A DNA stretch of 37,067 nucleotides from contig MNDT01000005.1 in NCBI GenBank assembly GCA_001915065.1, positions 1 through 37,067 of the forward strand. Reading direction: 5' to 3'. Shown here one piece after another: positions 1-7,390 of this stretch. Source of the DNA: an archaeon 13_2_20CM_2_53_6 (lineage in GTDB: Archaea > Thermoproteota > Bathyarchaeia > 40CM-2-53-6). A program made the translations under genes and the position numbers. The notes under the pieces were generated by a model, which worked only from the letters and a program-made list of their open reading frames with translations, had not been told where the DNA came from and searched no databases. Position 1 is the stretch's first letter. The number at the start of each line of letters is the position of its first letter.

Positions 1-452
1 GTGGTAACTGGGTCCACAACAATTCTTTTGGCACCAATTTCCTTGACGCTTGTCTTTATCATCTCTATCAGAGTGGCCATCGAGAACTCTTTCCGGCCCA
101 CTGTGAGCTTTCCAACCTTTATCTCGGCAGGAAGATATCGTATTGGAGAAGCCTCTAGAAAAATCAGTTTCTTGTTACTCTCAAGTTCTCGGAAGTCCCA
201 TCCGAAGTCGAGCATTTCTTCGAACACGTGCTGCTTGTTCTCGTCGAGGCTGACGTAGATTCCTGGCTCCTCGTAGTCTAAGATCCCGTTCACGAGGAAT
301 TGTAAAGACAAGATTGTCTTTCCTGTGCCGGGGCCGCCAGAAAGGAGAATGGTCCTGTTCTTCGGCAGTCCCCCTGTAAGAAGCTTGTCCAGTCCAGGAA
401 TGCCTGTAGGTATCCTAGCGTTTGCTGACGAGTCAGCAGGGGCAGCGGCCAT
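1..452 (-). CDS. KaiC-like RecA-superfamily ATPase, N-terminal part (runs off left edge)
   Basis: The reverse strand encodes the first 150 residues of a KaiC-like P-loop ATPase; the rest lies outside the window. Visible are the family's entry motif TGIPGLDKLLTGGLP, a Walker A GGPGTGKT about 40 residues in, the following LSLQFLVNG helix, EEPGIYVSLDE, and a hydrophobic strand ending in RIVVDP that is the Walker B position. Archaeal KaiC-like proteins of this type are regarded as ATP-driven signalling hubs rather than clock proteins; the specific input and output here are unknown. The start is taken as the ATG at 452; an in-frame ATG at 512 would add 20 residues without homology. The gene is divergent from the TackOD1 gene at 606, so the roughly 150 bases between them should hold both promoters. 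The intact P-loop contrasts with the broken paralog at 27.7-28.4 kb. Confidence 0.85.
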   Translation of the reverse strand, partial: MAAAPADSSANARIPTGIPGLDKLLTGGLPKNRTILLSGGPGTGKTILSLQFLVNGILDYEEPGIYVSLDENKQHVFEEMLDFGWDFRELESNKKLIFLEASPIRYLPAEIKVGKLTVGRKEFSMATLIEMIKTSVKEIGAKRIVVDPVT

Positions 453-605
453 GAACCTTCGCAATGGGCCAGCGATGGCCCGATACCATATTCGTTCTGA
501 TACGCTGACCATCCTGAAGTGGATACATCGCACGAATATCCGTGAAGGAGCTCGATTCGTCCAACTCCGCGGAGTAGCCAAGGCCGGGGCCAGGCGTCTT
601 GAAGA

Positions 606-1616
606 GTGACATCGAAGGATAGAATGGCTCTGTATCAGGACCCTTCAGTTCAGCTACTGATAAGTAAGTTCGTGAGGGGAGAAATAGTCGAACTCACTCC
701 GGGCTTTGATCTCGACCACACGGTGAGATACCCAGAGGTCGAAGAGGTTGTCGACCAAGATCCAAATGCTGCTAAACAACTCGTCCAGAAGCTGTGGGAC
801 GCCGGAATCTTTAAGAGAAAATTTCACGAGAAGGTGCTCGTCTGTCCCTCCTGCCTATCCCCCAACGTCAGCAATGATTATGTCTGTCCAAACTGCAATT
901 CAATAGACATAGAGCGCAAGACTCTCCTTGAGCACACGGCTTGCGGAAACATTGACAGCGTCGACAACTTTCTTGTCGAAGGCAGTCTTCTCTGCCCAAA
1001 GTGCAACAAAGAGCTCGTCGAAGCAGGTGTTGACTATCAGAAACTTGGTGCCTGGTTTCAGTGCGCGCAGTGTGGAAAACGATCCGACATGCCCAGCCCC
1101 ATACATCGCTGCAGAAACTGTGGTCACATATTCACAATTAGAGACACCGGATTCGTCAATGTCTACGCGTACAGAGTGAGTTCTGAAGCGGAAGAAGAGT
1201 TCAAGCGGAGCTACCTTGTCATGAAGCCCATAGGCGTGGTCCTCGAAGACTTTCAGTTCAAAGTCGATATGCCCGGTCAAATAGCAGGCCGCTCGGGCGC
1301 TCTCCACCGGTTCGATGCAGTGGCGACAAAAGGCTCCTCGGAGGTCGTCGTGCTGGACGTTATCGCTAGTGACAAGGAGATTGACGAGGTCCCTGTCGCC
1401 TCGATGTACGCGAAGATCTTCGACGTGAGTCCCTCACAGTCGATTTTAGTCGCAATTCCCGGACTCAAAGACAAAGCGAAAAGGCTAGCCGCCCTCTACA
1501 GAATATCAATTGTCGAAGCCGAAAACTCCCAGCGAGCAGCCGACCAGATCAAAGACAAGTTCGGCTGGGCTGGATTGTCTGGTACCGACGAGTCTTTCGG
1601 CGATTTGCAGCTGTAA
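606..1616 (+). CDS. TackOD1-type multi-zinc-ribbon protein with a C-terminal restriction-endonuclease-like domain
   Basis: 336 residues from GTG at 606; an ATG at 624 is equally possible. Residues about 80-97 form a C4 zinc ribbon (C80, C83, C94, C97). Residues about 105-175 match the thaumarchaeal output domain TackOD1: LLEHxxCG with H110 and C113, CPKC at 130-133, GVDY, then CAQC at 153-156 and CRNC at 169-172. Residues about 215-308 look like a PD-(D/E)XK/Mrr-like fold (RFDAVA, then VVVLDVIAS, then a strand LVAIPG and helix KRLAALY). The usual catalytic (D/E)XK lysine is not evident, so this part is probably non-catalytic. TackOD1 is known as a predicted output domain in archaeal signalling proteins, which fits the neighbouring KaiC-like ATPase and 7TM sensor. 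The target (DNA, RNA or protein) is unknown. Confidence is high for TackOD1 and moderate for the nuclease-like fold. Confidence 0.75.
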   Translation: MTSKDRMALYQDPSVQLLISKFVRGEIVELTPGFDLDHTVRYPEVEEVVDQDPNAAKQLVQKLWDAGIFKRKFHEKVLVCPSCLSPNVSNDYVCPNCNSIDIERKTLLEHTACGNIDSVDNFLVEGSLLCPKCNKELVEAGVDYQKLGAWFQCAQCGKRSDMPSPIHRCRNCGHIFTIRDTGFVNVYAYRVSSEAEEEFKRSYLVMKPIGVVLEDFQFKVDMPGQIAGRSGALHRFDAVATKGSSEVVVLDVIASDKEIDEVPVASMYAKIFDVSPSQSILVAIPGLKDKAKRLAALYRISIVEAENSQRAADQIKDKFGWAGLSGTDESFGDLQL

Positions 1617-1690
1617 CCAGAGAAAGCATCTCAGAGTTCCATCATTCCCATCCCAGCGGTCAACTTTGCGCATACAAAGTTGAATCTTAC

Positions 1691-1885
1691 GTGCCACTAA
1701 GAGTCCGTCCTGTCAAACTGAGAGACAGTCTCTATCTGCTAATTCCAGTCGACATTGCACGACTTCTAGGAGTCGCCTCCTCATCGGATTTTCAGTTGAG
1801 CCTCAACGAGAACCAAGAGTCCGTCAGACTGGTCTACGAGCTCAAGAAGGAAGAAGCCCAGCGAAGCGACGACAAGAAAGGCTGA
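1691..1885 (+). CDS. Small AbrB/SpoVT-like protein
   Basis: 64 residues, GTG start. The pattern RPVKLRDSLYLLIPVDIARLLG, then a hydrophilic turn and a strand SVRLVYEL, resembles a single swapped-hairpin AbrB/MazE-type DNA-binding domain (strand with R/K, 'L-x-I-P', then a short helix with L-G). Such domains bind DNA as dimers in transcriptional regulators and antitoxins. No toxin gene is adjacent, so a regulator role is more likely. The stop codon lies 2 bases before the TTG start of the 7TM protein at 1888, so the two are probably translated from one message. The last 15 residues are charged (KKEEAQRSDDKKG) and probably disordered. Assignment is by pattern only, since very short domains match easily. 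Confidence 0.55.
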   Translation: MPLRVRPVKLRDSLYLLIPVDIARLLGVASSSDFQLSLNENQESVRLVYELKKEEAQRSDDKKG

Positions 1886-1887
1886 CT

Positions 1888-3777
1888 TTGGTCGAGGCGA
1901 CTTTCTTGAGCTACATTCCCGACCTTCTCGCGCTGATGGCTTCCTGTCTCGCGCTCTACTTCATCGTCCGCACGAAGAAAACATACTTTTTGGATTCTGG
2001 ATTCTTCATGGGAGTCGCGACGGTCGGATTCACCGTCTATCTGGCAGAGACGACTGTCTCGGACATCATCGGCAGACCGGTCTCAGCTCTCGCGGATACA
2101 TTACTGACTTCAATTATGGCTGTCTCAATAGGCATAGCCTCGTACCTCTTGAAGAACAGTGACCAGAAAACTCCTGGCGGAATCTCGGAACTGAAGAGAT
2201 TCATCTCCCGACCTCCTCTGCAATTTCTCGCCTATGCGATCGCAGTTTGTGCCTGGACCGCTGCAGCGCTGATCTCGCAACCCTGGACTCTGAATCAGAC
2301 AACCGCAGGAGGAACGATCTTCTATTACACATATCAGCTCTGGTTCGTAGCAGCTAGTGCTCTCCTCCTAGTCTCGTACATCGGACTCCCAGTAGTCTCA
2401 TTCTACCGCCAATCACGAATGGTGCGCGAGAAGACCGCATCTCTGTCCATCAAGATCATCAGCATTTGTTGGGCGACCTTCGGAGTGTCTCTATTCTTCC
2501 AGATTGCTGCAGGCGGATTCCTACTTCCAGAGTCTCAGAGCATCGGCTTTGTTGCAGATAGTCTTCTCTTCGTCCTTATTGCCTTCGCGCTTCGAGAACC
2601 AACTATTCTGGCAAGGATCATCACCTCCGGCGAAATAGTAAGCCAGGTCGTCAGTTCACATTCCGAAGTAGATGCCATAGTCCTGTACAACACGGAATCG
2701 GACCGAAGGAAGCTCGTTGAGACCTTCGTAATGGATGGACTATCGACGGGACAGGATGTTGTATGCCGTGTAACAAAGTCGGAGGTACCGTTCTACCGTG
2801 CAGTCCTGAAGAGTTCGGACTTGCCGGACGCGTCTGCCAGCAGGCGGCGCGTGACTATCCTACCCATCGAATTCGCACCGGCGCTTTCGTCGAACGTCTA
2901 TGACCAGAGCGATCTGTCGAGAAATCGTAGAGAACTGGTCGACCTCGACGATCTAAGCCTGGAACGAACTCAAGAGATCATTGGAAGCGTTACCGCTTCA
3001 GACGATGCATTTGGGAGAGAAAGAATTGGTCGGATATGGGCAATGAACGTGGAAGGTGCCCAAGCAGGAATACTCGACTTGCTAACTGCTCGGAACCCCA
3101 GATCCAGAGTCATAGACCTGGCTCGTCAACAGGATACCTTCTCGAATCTTCTCGGCCTAAAACATCATGGCATCTTGGGGACTAGACTGTTACTAGAGTA
3201 CGAGCCAACGAGCAACTATGAGGAGGTTGTTCAAAAGTTCGTTAAGGAGTTTCAGGCAAATGTCGAATCTGTGGCGATATTCACAAACGCGGGAAGCCCA
3301 GTATATCGCGAGTTCAGTGAGCAGAGGAACATCAGGCTCTTCAGCTTCAGTACAAAAACATCTACTCCCTCAAGAATCTCAAACGAACAAGTGCTCCTTC
3401 CAGAAAGGGACACGTCGCTACTACTGGACGCGGTTGACAAGCTGCTGCAAGCGCATACGGGACGGCGAATCGGGATAGTCTTTGAAGTATTCACTTCTCT
3501 CATAATCTCACTCGGATTTGAGAAAGCCTACGGGGTAATCTCATCAGTTGTGGAAATGGCCGAGTCTGAGCTGGCAACAATTCTGGTGCTTGTCAACTCT
3601 GAAGCGTTAGAGACGAGGACTCTCAGCGGAATCCGAGGCCTCTTTCAGTCGCAGCTATTCTTCAATTCCAGCGGACTCAAAGCTGTCAGACTCGCAGGGG
3701 AAGAATACGGGAAAGGAACACGCGCAACTGAATCGTTTTCAGGAGTTCAGGAGCCACCAAGGGGAATTGAGACTTGA
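1888..3777 (+). CDS. 7TM sensor-like protein with two degenerate MEDS/DUF835-like (KaiC-fold) modules
   Basis: 629 residues from TTG. The first 240 residues contain seven predicted membrane segments (about 6-26, 34-54, 66-87, 108-130, 144-172, 184-213, 217-239), like the 7TM input modules of archaeal and bacterial sensors. Two soluble segments follow, about 245-410 and 425-590. Each has a hydrophobic strand, a DR/helix segment and a late strand-helix pair (IGRIWAMNVEG; RRIGIVFEVFTSLIISLG) resembling the MEDS/DUF835 group of KaiC-like folds. I find no Walker A motif, so they are probably ligand- or partner-binding rather than ATPases. No histidine-kinase domain is present, so output must go through partners. 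The gene sits between the AbrB-like gene and the family X gene, whose TTG start at 3774 overlaps its stop. The role is inferred: a membrane receptor for the neighbouring KaiC-like system. Confidence 0.6.
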   Translation: MVEATFLSYIPDLLALMASCLALYFIVRTKKTYFLDSGFFMGVATVGFTVYLAETTVSDIIGRPVSALADTLLTSIMAVSIGIASYLLKNSDQKTPGGISELKRFISRPPLQFLAYAIAVCAWTAAALISQPWTLNQTTAGGTIFYYTYQLWFVAASALLLVSYIGLPVVSFYRQSRMVREKTASLSIKIISICWATFGVSLFFQIAAGGFLLPESQSIGFVADSLLFVLIAFALREPTILARIITSGEIVSQVVSSHSEVDAIVLYNTESDRRKLVETFVMDGLSTGQDVVCRVTKSEVPFYRAVLKSSDLPDASASRRRVTILPIEFAPALSSNVYDQSDLSRNRRELVDLDDLSLERTQEIIGSVTASDDAFGRERIGRIWAMNVEGAQAGILDLLTARNPRSRVIDLARQQDTFSNLLGLKHHGILGTRLLLEYEPTSNYEEVVQKFVKEFQANVESVAIFTNAGSPVYREFSEQRNIRLFSFSTKTSTPSRISNEQVLLPERDTSLLLDAVDKLLQAHTGRRIGIVFEVFTSLIISLGFEKAYGVISSVVEMAESELATILVLVNSEALETRTLSGIRGLFQSQLFFNSSGLKAVRLAGEEYGKGTRATESFSGVQEPPRGIET

Positions 3778-4154
3778 GCGGGCGATCCCTATCCTTCCCT
3801 CAGCTTCTCTTGGAGTCGATCGACGAGGGACTCTCAGTACTGGGCAACGAGCCCCGAGAAGCAGTGTACCAGTTCCTAAGGACAATATGCTCTCTCCATC
3901 GCGAGGATATTCCAGATCATGTTCCAGAATTTGCGGCTGGGCTCAAGAGAGCATTGGGAGGAGCCTCCAAGGTGATCGAACGTCTGATCCTGAGAAGACT
4001 CTTCGAAAAGACCGGTTCAAGCTTCAGAGATGTGCCCGATACGGACTTCAACGAATATGTACTAGATGCGAAGCGGAGATTCGAGATAGTCTCGCACCGA
4101 CACGAGGACCCAGCTGAAGGTGCTCGGTCAAAGAAGGGGCAGGTCTCCAGTTAG
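3774..4154 (+). CDS. Small helical protein, family X copy 1 (function unknown)
   Basis: 126 residues, TTG start overlapping the stop of the 7TM gene by 4 bases, so translationally coupled. I do not recognise a named domain. The protein is helical, with the core LLLESIDEGLSVLG, then an F...L helix, LGGASKVIERLILRRLFEK and an aromatic FNEYV segment. The same order (short helix, 'LG', a second helix ending in an F/L stretch, 'xGxAxxxxxxxIxxxLYxK', then a charged tail) is seen in the proteins at 26428-26838 and 27014-27430, so the three look like paralogs. Two of those are in the region of a KaiC-like gene and this one ends the KaiC/TackOD1/7TM region. It could be a small adaptor or DNA-binding partner; nothing in the sequence decides. 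Its 3' end overlaps the convergent pth2 gene by 27 bases. Confidence 0.6.
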   Translation: MSGRSLSFPQLLLESIDEGLSVLGNEPREAVYQFLRTICSLHREDIPDHVPEFAAGLKRALGGASKVIERLILRRLFEKTGSSFRDVPDTDFNEYVLDAKRRFEIVSHRHEDPAEGARSKKGQVSS

Positions 4155-4493
4155 ACCATCCAGCACGTGAGATGGCGCTGGACCCACGCCCAGGCAGGTA
4201 ATTGTACCGGGTTGCACCTGAGTTAGTCCCCTATCCTTAACTATGCAAAAGGGAAGGTGTTTCGACTTCGCATCGAACTCAAGTCTCAAGATTGAGTCCA
4301 GGTCGGACACCTTGAGCGCGATCTTGGCTTGACCTTCTTCTATCCAATGCTTCCACCACTCTGGAAACCTCAAACGCGCTTCTTCGGCCGCACTCACAGC
4401 TGCGTGAGCGCACTGGACAGCGATCTTGCCTCGTCCCATTTTCAGGTCCAACCTGACTATCAGCCCCTGTTTGTATTCGAATCCGTCAGACAT
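4128..4493 (-). CDS. pth2: Peptidyl-tRNA hydrolase, Pth2 type
   Basis: Archaeal/eukaryotic-type peptidyl-tRNA hydrolase, which cleaves the ester bond of peptidyl-tRNA dropped from ribosomes. The frame carries the family's N-terminal signature KQGLIVRLDLKMGRGKIAVQ followed by CAHAAVSA, and the C-terminal segment FCIVKDRGLTQVQPGT with GVGPAP. About 121 residues from the ATG at 4493, the usual length of Pth2 (around 115-120). The frame stays open upstream to 4565, but those residues match nothing in the family and there is little room for a promoter, so the internal ATG is preferred. It is convergent with the family X gene (27-base overlap) and divergent from the RNA-binding gene at 4557; the 60-odd bases between hold both starts. 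Confidence 0.92.
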   Translation of the reverse strand: MSDGFEYKQGLIVRLDLKMGRGKIAVQCAHAAVSAAEEARLRFPEWWKHWIEEGQAKIALKVSDLDSILRLEFDAKSKHLPFCIVKDRGLTQVQPGTITCLGVGPAPSHVLDGLTGDLPLL

Positions 4494-4556
4494 GTTATCG
4501 ATGCCCGGACGTGTCAGGGTATTTAACGAGCCTGCGATAGATCGATTCACAGAGCC

Positions 4557-5036
4557 TTGGTGCAAGTCGTCTCAGCGCGGATATCGGCTATCGTGCACGC
4601 CACGGAGAATCCCGAGAAAGTCATCTACGCTATGAGACAAGCTTGCCCCCAGGAGCTGTTCCAGTCTAAACCAGAGAGAAGGGGGCTCAGAGGCCATTAT
4701 GGGAACGAAATCTCAACTGTGACGTTGAGCTTACGAGGTCGTCCAGCAGGATTGTTCTTTAGCCATCTCGCGAGGATACTCCCCAGCGGTGATCGCGAAA
4801 CGCTGCTAAATGATTTGGACACTCGCCTAGACGAAGAGGGTCGCCTACACCTTCGTCTAGGCAAAGAGCAGTGTTTTCGTGGAGCTCTGAGATTAAAGGA
4901 CCAGGATCCGATAAAGATCCTAGTCTCGTTTCGAAAGTCGTCTGACCCTGGATTGCGACTTGCTGAGGACATCAGACAATTCTTGGACATCCCACTGGAT
5001 CATAACGGATCGCCCTCGGACGCCAAGGTCCGCTAG
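4557..5036 (+). CDS. Predicted exosome-associated RNA-binding protein (COG1325 / former DUF54 family)
   Basis: 159 residues, start TTG 4557 or GTG 4560. The layout fits the archaeal RNA-binding family once called DUF54: an N-terminal strand-helix (SARISAIVHATENPEKVIYA), a GHYGNEI motif, a central helix-rich region ending RLDEEGRLHLRLGKEQC, and a final strand IKILVSFR. Proteins of this family are found next to exosome genes and proteasome subunits in many archaea and are predicted to bind RNA; no catalytic activity is established. The position just upstream of psmA-sbds-rrp4-rrp41-rrp42 agrees with that. A 183-base gap separates it from psmA, so it probably has its own transcript or is read through. 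Confidence 0.7.
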   Translation: MVQVVSARISAIVHATENPEKVIYAMRQACPQELFQSKPERRGLRGHYGNEISTVTLSLRGRPAGLFFSHLARILPSGDRETLLNDLDTRLDEEGRLHLRLGKEQCFRGALRLKDQDPIKILVSFRKSSDPGLRLAEDIRQFLDIPLDHNGSPSDAKVR

Positions 5037-5170
5037 GAGTAGATGATATTAGAGTCCAGCTGGAATCCTGATCGGGGGATGAGGAAGCCAGTCCCAGCAT
5101 GACCGGATAGGGATGATATTCTCTGCGACGGGCCGACCCCAGGTACTGAGATTTCAAAGAAAGAGCACGG

Positions 5171-5184
5171 GAAAGGTTTTAGTA
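5171..5184 (+). promoter_or_regulatory. Possible TATA/BRE element upstream of psmA
   Basis: Purine-rich GAAAGG followed by TTTTAGTA lies 36-49 bases before the GTG at 5220, within the 183-base gap preceding the psmA operon. This resembles an archaeal BRE plus TATA box and would place a transcript start roughly 10-15 bases before the GTG. The match to the consensus is imperfect and no experiment supports it. Confidence 0.3.
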
Positions 5185-5219
5185 CGCACCGCAGGCTCGC
5201 TTCTCAGAAATCTGTCTAG

Positions 5220-5978
5220 GTGCAAGAATTGTCAATGTTTGCGGTCCCCGGTGCTTATGACCGGGCCATCACGGTTTTCTCCCCCGACGGGAGACTCTTT
5301 CAAGTAGAATACGCAAGTGAGACTGTAAAACGCGGGGCTACAGTTCTCGGAATCGCCTCTCCAGAGGGCGTCGTTCTCGCGGCCGAAGAGAGGGCTGGAT
5401 CCAAGCTACAAGATCTATCATTCATGTGGAAGATATTCCAGATCGACGAACATGTAGGGACAGCTGTCGCAGGACTGAGCTGCGATGCCCACATTCTCGT
5501 AGACCAGGCCAGAATCTACGCTCAGAGTAACAAATTGATGTACGACGAGCCCATCGACATAGAGATACTGACACGCCGAATCGGCGAGATCAAACAGCTC
5601 TACACACAACACGCGGGGGTGAGACCTTTCGGAATATCAATGCTCTTTGGCGGCGTAGACAAAAAGGGTAGCAGGCTGTTCTGGACCGACCCCAGCGGTG
5701 CTTTCTTCGCCTACAGGGCGTGGGCCATAGGCGCTGGGGGAGACGCTGCCAACGAGATTCTAGAAGCGGAATACCGAGACAATCTAACCATGGACGAAGC
5801 ATTACTGCTGGGAATGAAGTGTATGACGAAGGTCTTAGAGGGTAAAGCGGAGCCACAGAAGATTAGAGTGGCCATAATTCCACGTGAGACCGGAAAATTC
5901 CAGAAGCTTCCCGTGGAAGAAGTAGACAAGTACCTCAGAAGGATGGACGCAGGGAAAAAGGCCCCGGCTGCCAAATGA
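5220..5978 (+). CDS. psmA: Proteasome alpha subunit
   Basis: 252 residues, typical for archaeal 20S proteasome alpha subunits, which form the outer rings gating the chamber. The alpha-type N-terminal signature is present: YDRAITVFSPDGRLFQVEYA followed by ETVKRGATVLG. The N-terminal gating segment before it is short (MFAVPGA from the ATG at 5235, or five residues longer from the GTG at 5220). The body has GVVLAAEER, GLSCDAHILVDQARI and the C-terminal alpha/beta layers. The C-terminal tail is lysine/proline-rich (AGKKAPAAK) and lacks an obvious HbYX, as expected for an alpha subunit rather than an activator. The stop overlaps the ATG of the SBDS gene by 4 bases. No beta subunit is in the window. 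Confidence 0.96.
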   Translation: MQELSMFAVPGAYDRAITVFSPDGRLFQVEYASETVKRGATVLGIASPEGVVLAAEERAGSKLQDLSFMWKIFQIDEHVGTAVAGLSCDAHILVDQARIYAQSNKLMYDEPIDIEILTRRIGEIKQLYTQHAGVRPFGISMLFGGVDKKGSRLFWTDPSGAFFAYRAWAIGAGGDAANEILEAEYRDNLTMDEALLLGMKCMTKVLEGKAEPQKIRVAIIPRETGKFQKLPVEEVDKYLRRMDAGKKAPAAK

Positions 5979-6664
5979 GTGACAAGTACACAACCGCCAG
6001 GTTAGCCAAAGGACAAGATCATTTCGAGATACTCGTCAAGCCTCAAGAAGCTTTAGACTACAAGCTGGGAAAGCAGGTGCCGATAAGCCAAGTCCTACTC
6101 ATCGAAGAAGTCTACTCGGACTCTAGCAAGGGAACACGCGCCTCAGAGGAGAAGCTTCAGAAATACTTCGGCACGACAGACCCGGCGAGAGTTGCGGAAG
6201 AGGTTATGAAGAGTGGCGAGCTTCAGCTCACTACAGAGCAGCGCCGTCAGCTCGTCGAGGATAAAAGGCGACAGATTATCTCGATCATCTCCCGGAACGC
6301 AATCGATCCTCGGACTGGGACTCCGCACCCTCCGCTCAGAATTGAACAGGCAATGGGGCAGATTCGTCTCTCGCTTGATCCCTACAAGAGCGCCGAGGAG
6401 CAGTCTAAGATGGTCATAGAAGAACTTAGACCGATTCTGCCCTTGAAGATCGAGCAGATGCGGATCGCTGTAAAGGTCTTTCCAGAACACGCCGCCAGAG
6501 CGTATAACGCTTTCAAAAGCTTCGGAAACGTGAGCCGGGAGGAATGGCAGTCCGACGGATCACTGGTGGCTGTGGTAGAGATGCCGGCGGGCATGTACGG
6601 CTCATTCATCGAGAAGGTTGGAAAATTGACACAGGGAACCATACAGTCGAAGGTATTGACGTAG
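5975..6664 (+). CDS. SBDS / Sdo1 ribosome maturation factor
   Basis: 229 residues, the normal archaeal SBDS length. Domain I (about 1-90) has the typical start TTARLAKGQDHFEILVKP and the LIEEVYSDSSKG segment. Domain II (about 100-165) contains RRQLVEDKRRQIISIISRNA and IDPRTGTPHPPLRIEQAM, the most conserved SBDS stretch. Domain III is a ferredoxin-like fold ending in EEWQSDGSLVAVVEMPAG. In eukaryotes SBDS works with EFL1 to release eIF6 from 60S; in archaea it is believed to aid large-subunit maturation. Placement between psmA and the exosome genes is a classic archaeal arrangement, which led to the prediction that SBDS links ribosome and RNA metabolism. Confidence 0.96.
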   Translation: MSDKYTTARLAKGQDHFEILVKPQEALDYKLGKQVPISQVLLIEEVYSDSSKGTRASEEKLQKYFGTTDPARVAEEVMKSGELQLTTEQRRQLVEDKRRQIISIISRNAIDPRTGTPHPPLRIEQAMGQIRLSLDPYKSAEEQSKMVIEELRPILPLKIEQMRIAVKVFPEHAARAYNAFKSFGNVSREEWQSDGSLVAVVEMPAGMYGSFIEKVGKLTQGTIQSKVLT

Positions 6665-6670
6665 AAGGAT

Positions 6671-7390
6671 ATGGACATGGTACTAGTCGCTGAACCGAAA
6701 CAGGTAGTGGCTCCGGGCGAGGTTCTCGCTGAAGGCGACCACCTGCTCGGGGACAACGCGTACCGCATCGGGACAAAGATATTCTCTGCGTGCGTGGGTA
6801 TTCTAGAGGTAGATGGGAACAGGGTCTTTGTTGTGCCTTTGAAGGGTGGATACTTCCCCAGAGTAGGCGATCTGGTTGCTGGGAGAATCGTTGATATTGG
6901 ATTGTCTGGATGGTTGGTTGACATCCGAGCTCCATACGAGGCTATGCTGCCTGCCTCAGAGACGCCAGGCCCTAGAGGTCCAAGGAGACGAGACCTCTCC
7001 ACGAGTTACGAGGTGGGAGACATGGTGTTAGCTGAGATACTGGCGTTCGATCGGACGAGGGACCCCTTGCTTACAGTAAAGGGCCCGGGACTCGGGAAGG
7101 TTGCTTCTGGAAGGGTTGTAGAGATAAGTGCCGCGAAGATTCCGCGTCTAATTGGGAGAAAAGGGTCAATGATCAGCATGCTGAAGAAGGAGACGGATTG
7201 CCAGATAACCGTGGGCCAGAATGGCGTCGTTATGGTCTGGGGCAAGTCTCCGGAGAGCGAGAGGGTCGCGGTAGAAGCCATATACATGGTCGAACGTGAA
7301 GCTCACACGAGAGGACTGACAGATCGTATCCGGGAAATGATATCAAGATCGAGAGTAGTTGAACAAGTTGCCGGAACCCAAACAGCCTGA
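6671..7390 (+). CDS. rrp4: Exosome RNA-binding cap protein Rrp4
   Basis: 239 residues, ATG start. Three modules are visible: an N-terminal domain (PGEVLAEGDHLLGDN, GTKIFSACVGIL), an S1 domain (VGDLVAGRIVDIGLSGWLVDI and YEVGDMVLAEILAFD), and a KH domain with the GxxG loop GRKGSMI and QITVGQNGVVMVWG. Rrp4 forms the trimeric cap that recruits substrate RNA to the Rrp41/Rrp42 hexamer ring. No Csl4 or DnaG gene is in this window. The 3' end overlaps the proposed TTG start of rrp41 by 32 bases, so coupling is likely. Confidence 0.95.
   Translation: MDMVLVAEPKQVVAPGEVLAEGDHLLGDNAYRIGTKIFSACVGILEVDGNRVFVVPLKGGYFPRVGDLVAGRIVDIGLSGWLVDIRAPYEAMLPASETPGPRGPRRRDLSTSYEVGDMVLAEILAFDRTRDPLLTVKGPGLGKVASGRVVEISAAKIPRLIGRKGSMISMLKKETDCQITVGQNGVVMVWGKSPESERVAVEAIYMVEREAHTRGLTDRIREMISRSRVVEQVAGTQTA

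Noticed and set aside
1-258. Plus-strand frame at the left edge
   Set aside because: The minus strand encodes a clear KaiC-like P-loop protein over the same bases.
900-1307. Minus-strand frame of 135 codons opposite the TackOD1 gene
   Set aside because: The plus strand carries the paired cysteines of several zinc sites; the minus reading is a by-product.
5037-5219. Possible small RNA between the RNA-binding gene and psmA (GATGAT, CCTGAT, GGATGAG motifs)
   Set aside because: Boxes are imperfect and the final D box is missing; no stable tRNA-like or guide structure can be drawn.
6382-7002. Minus-strand frame of 206 codons opposite sbds and rrp4
   Set aside because: Antisense to two conserved genes; no recognisable fold.
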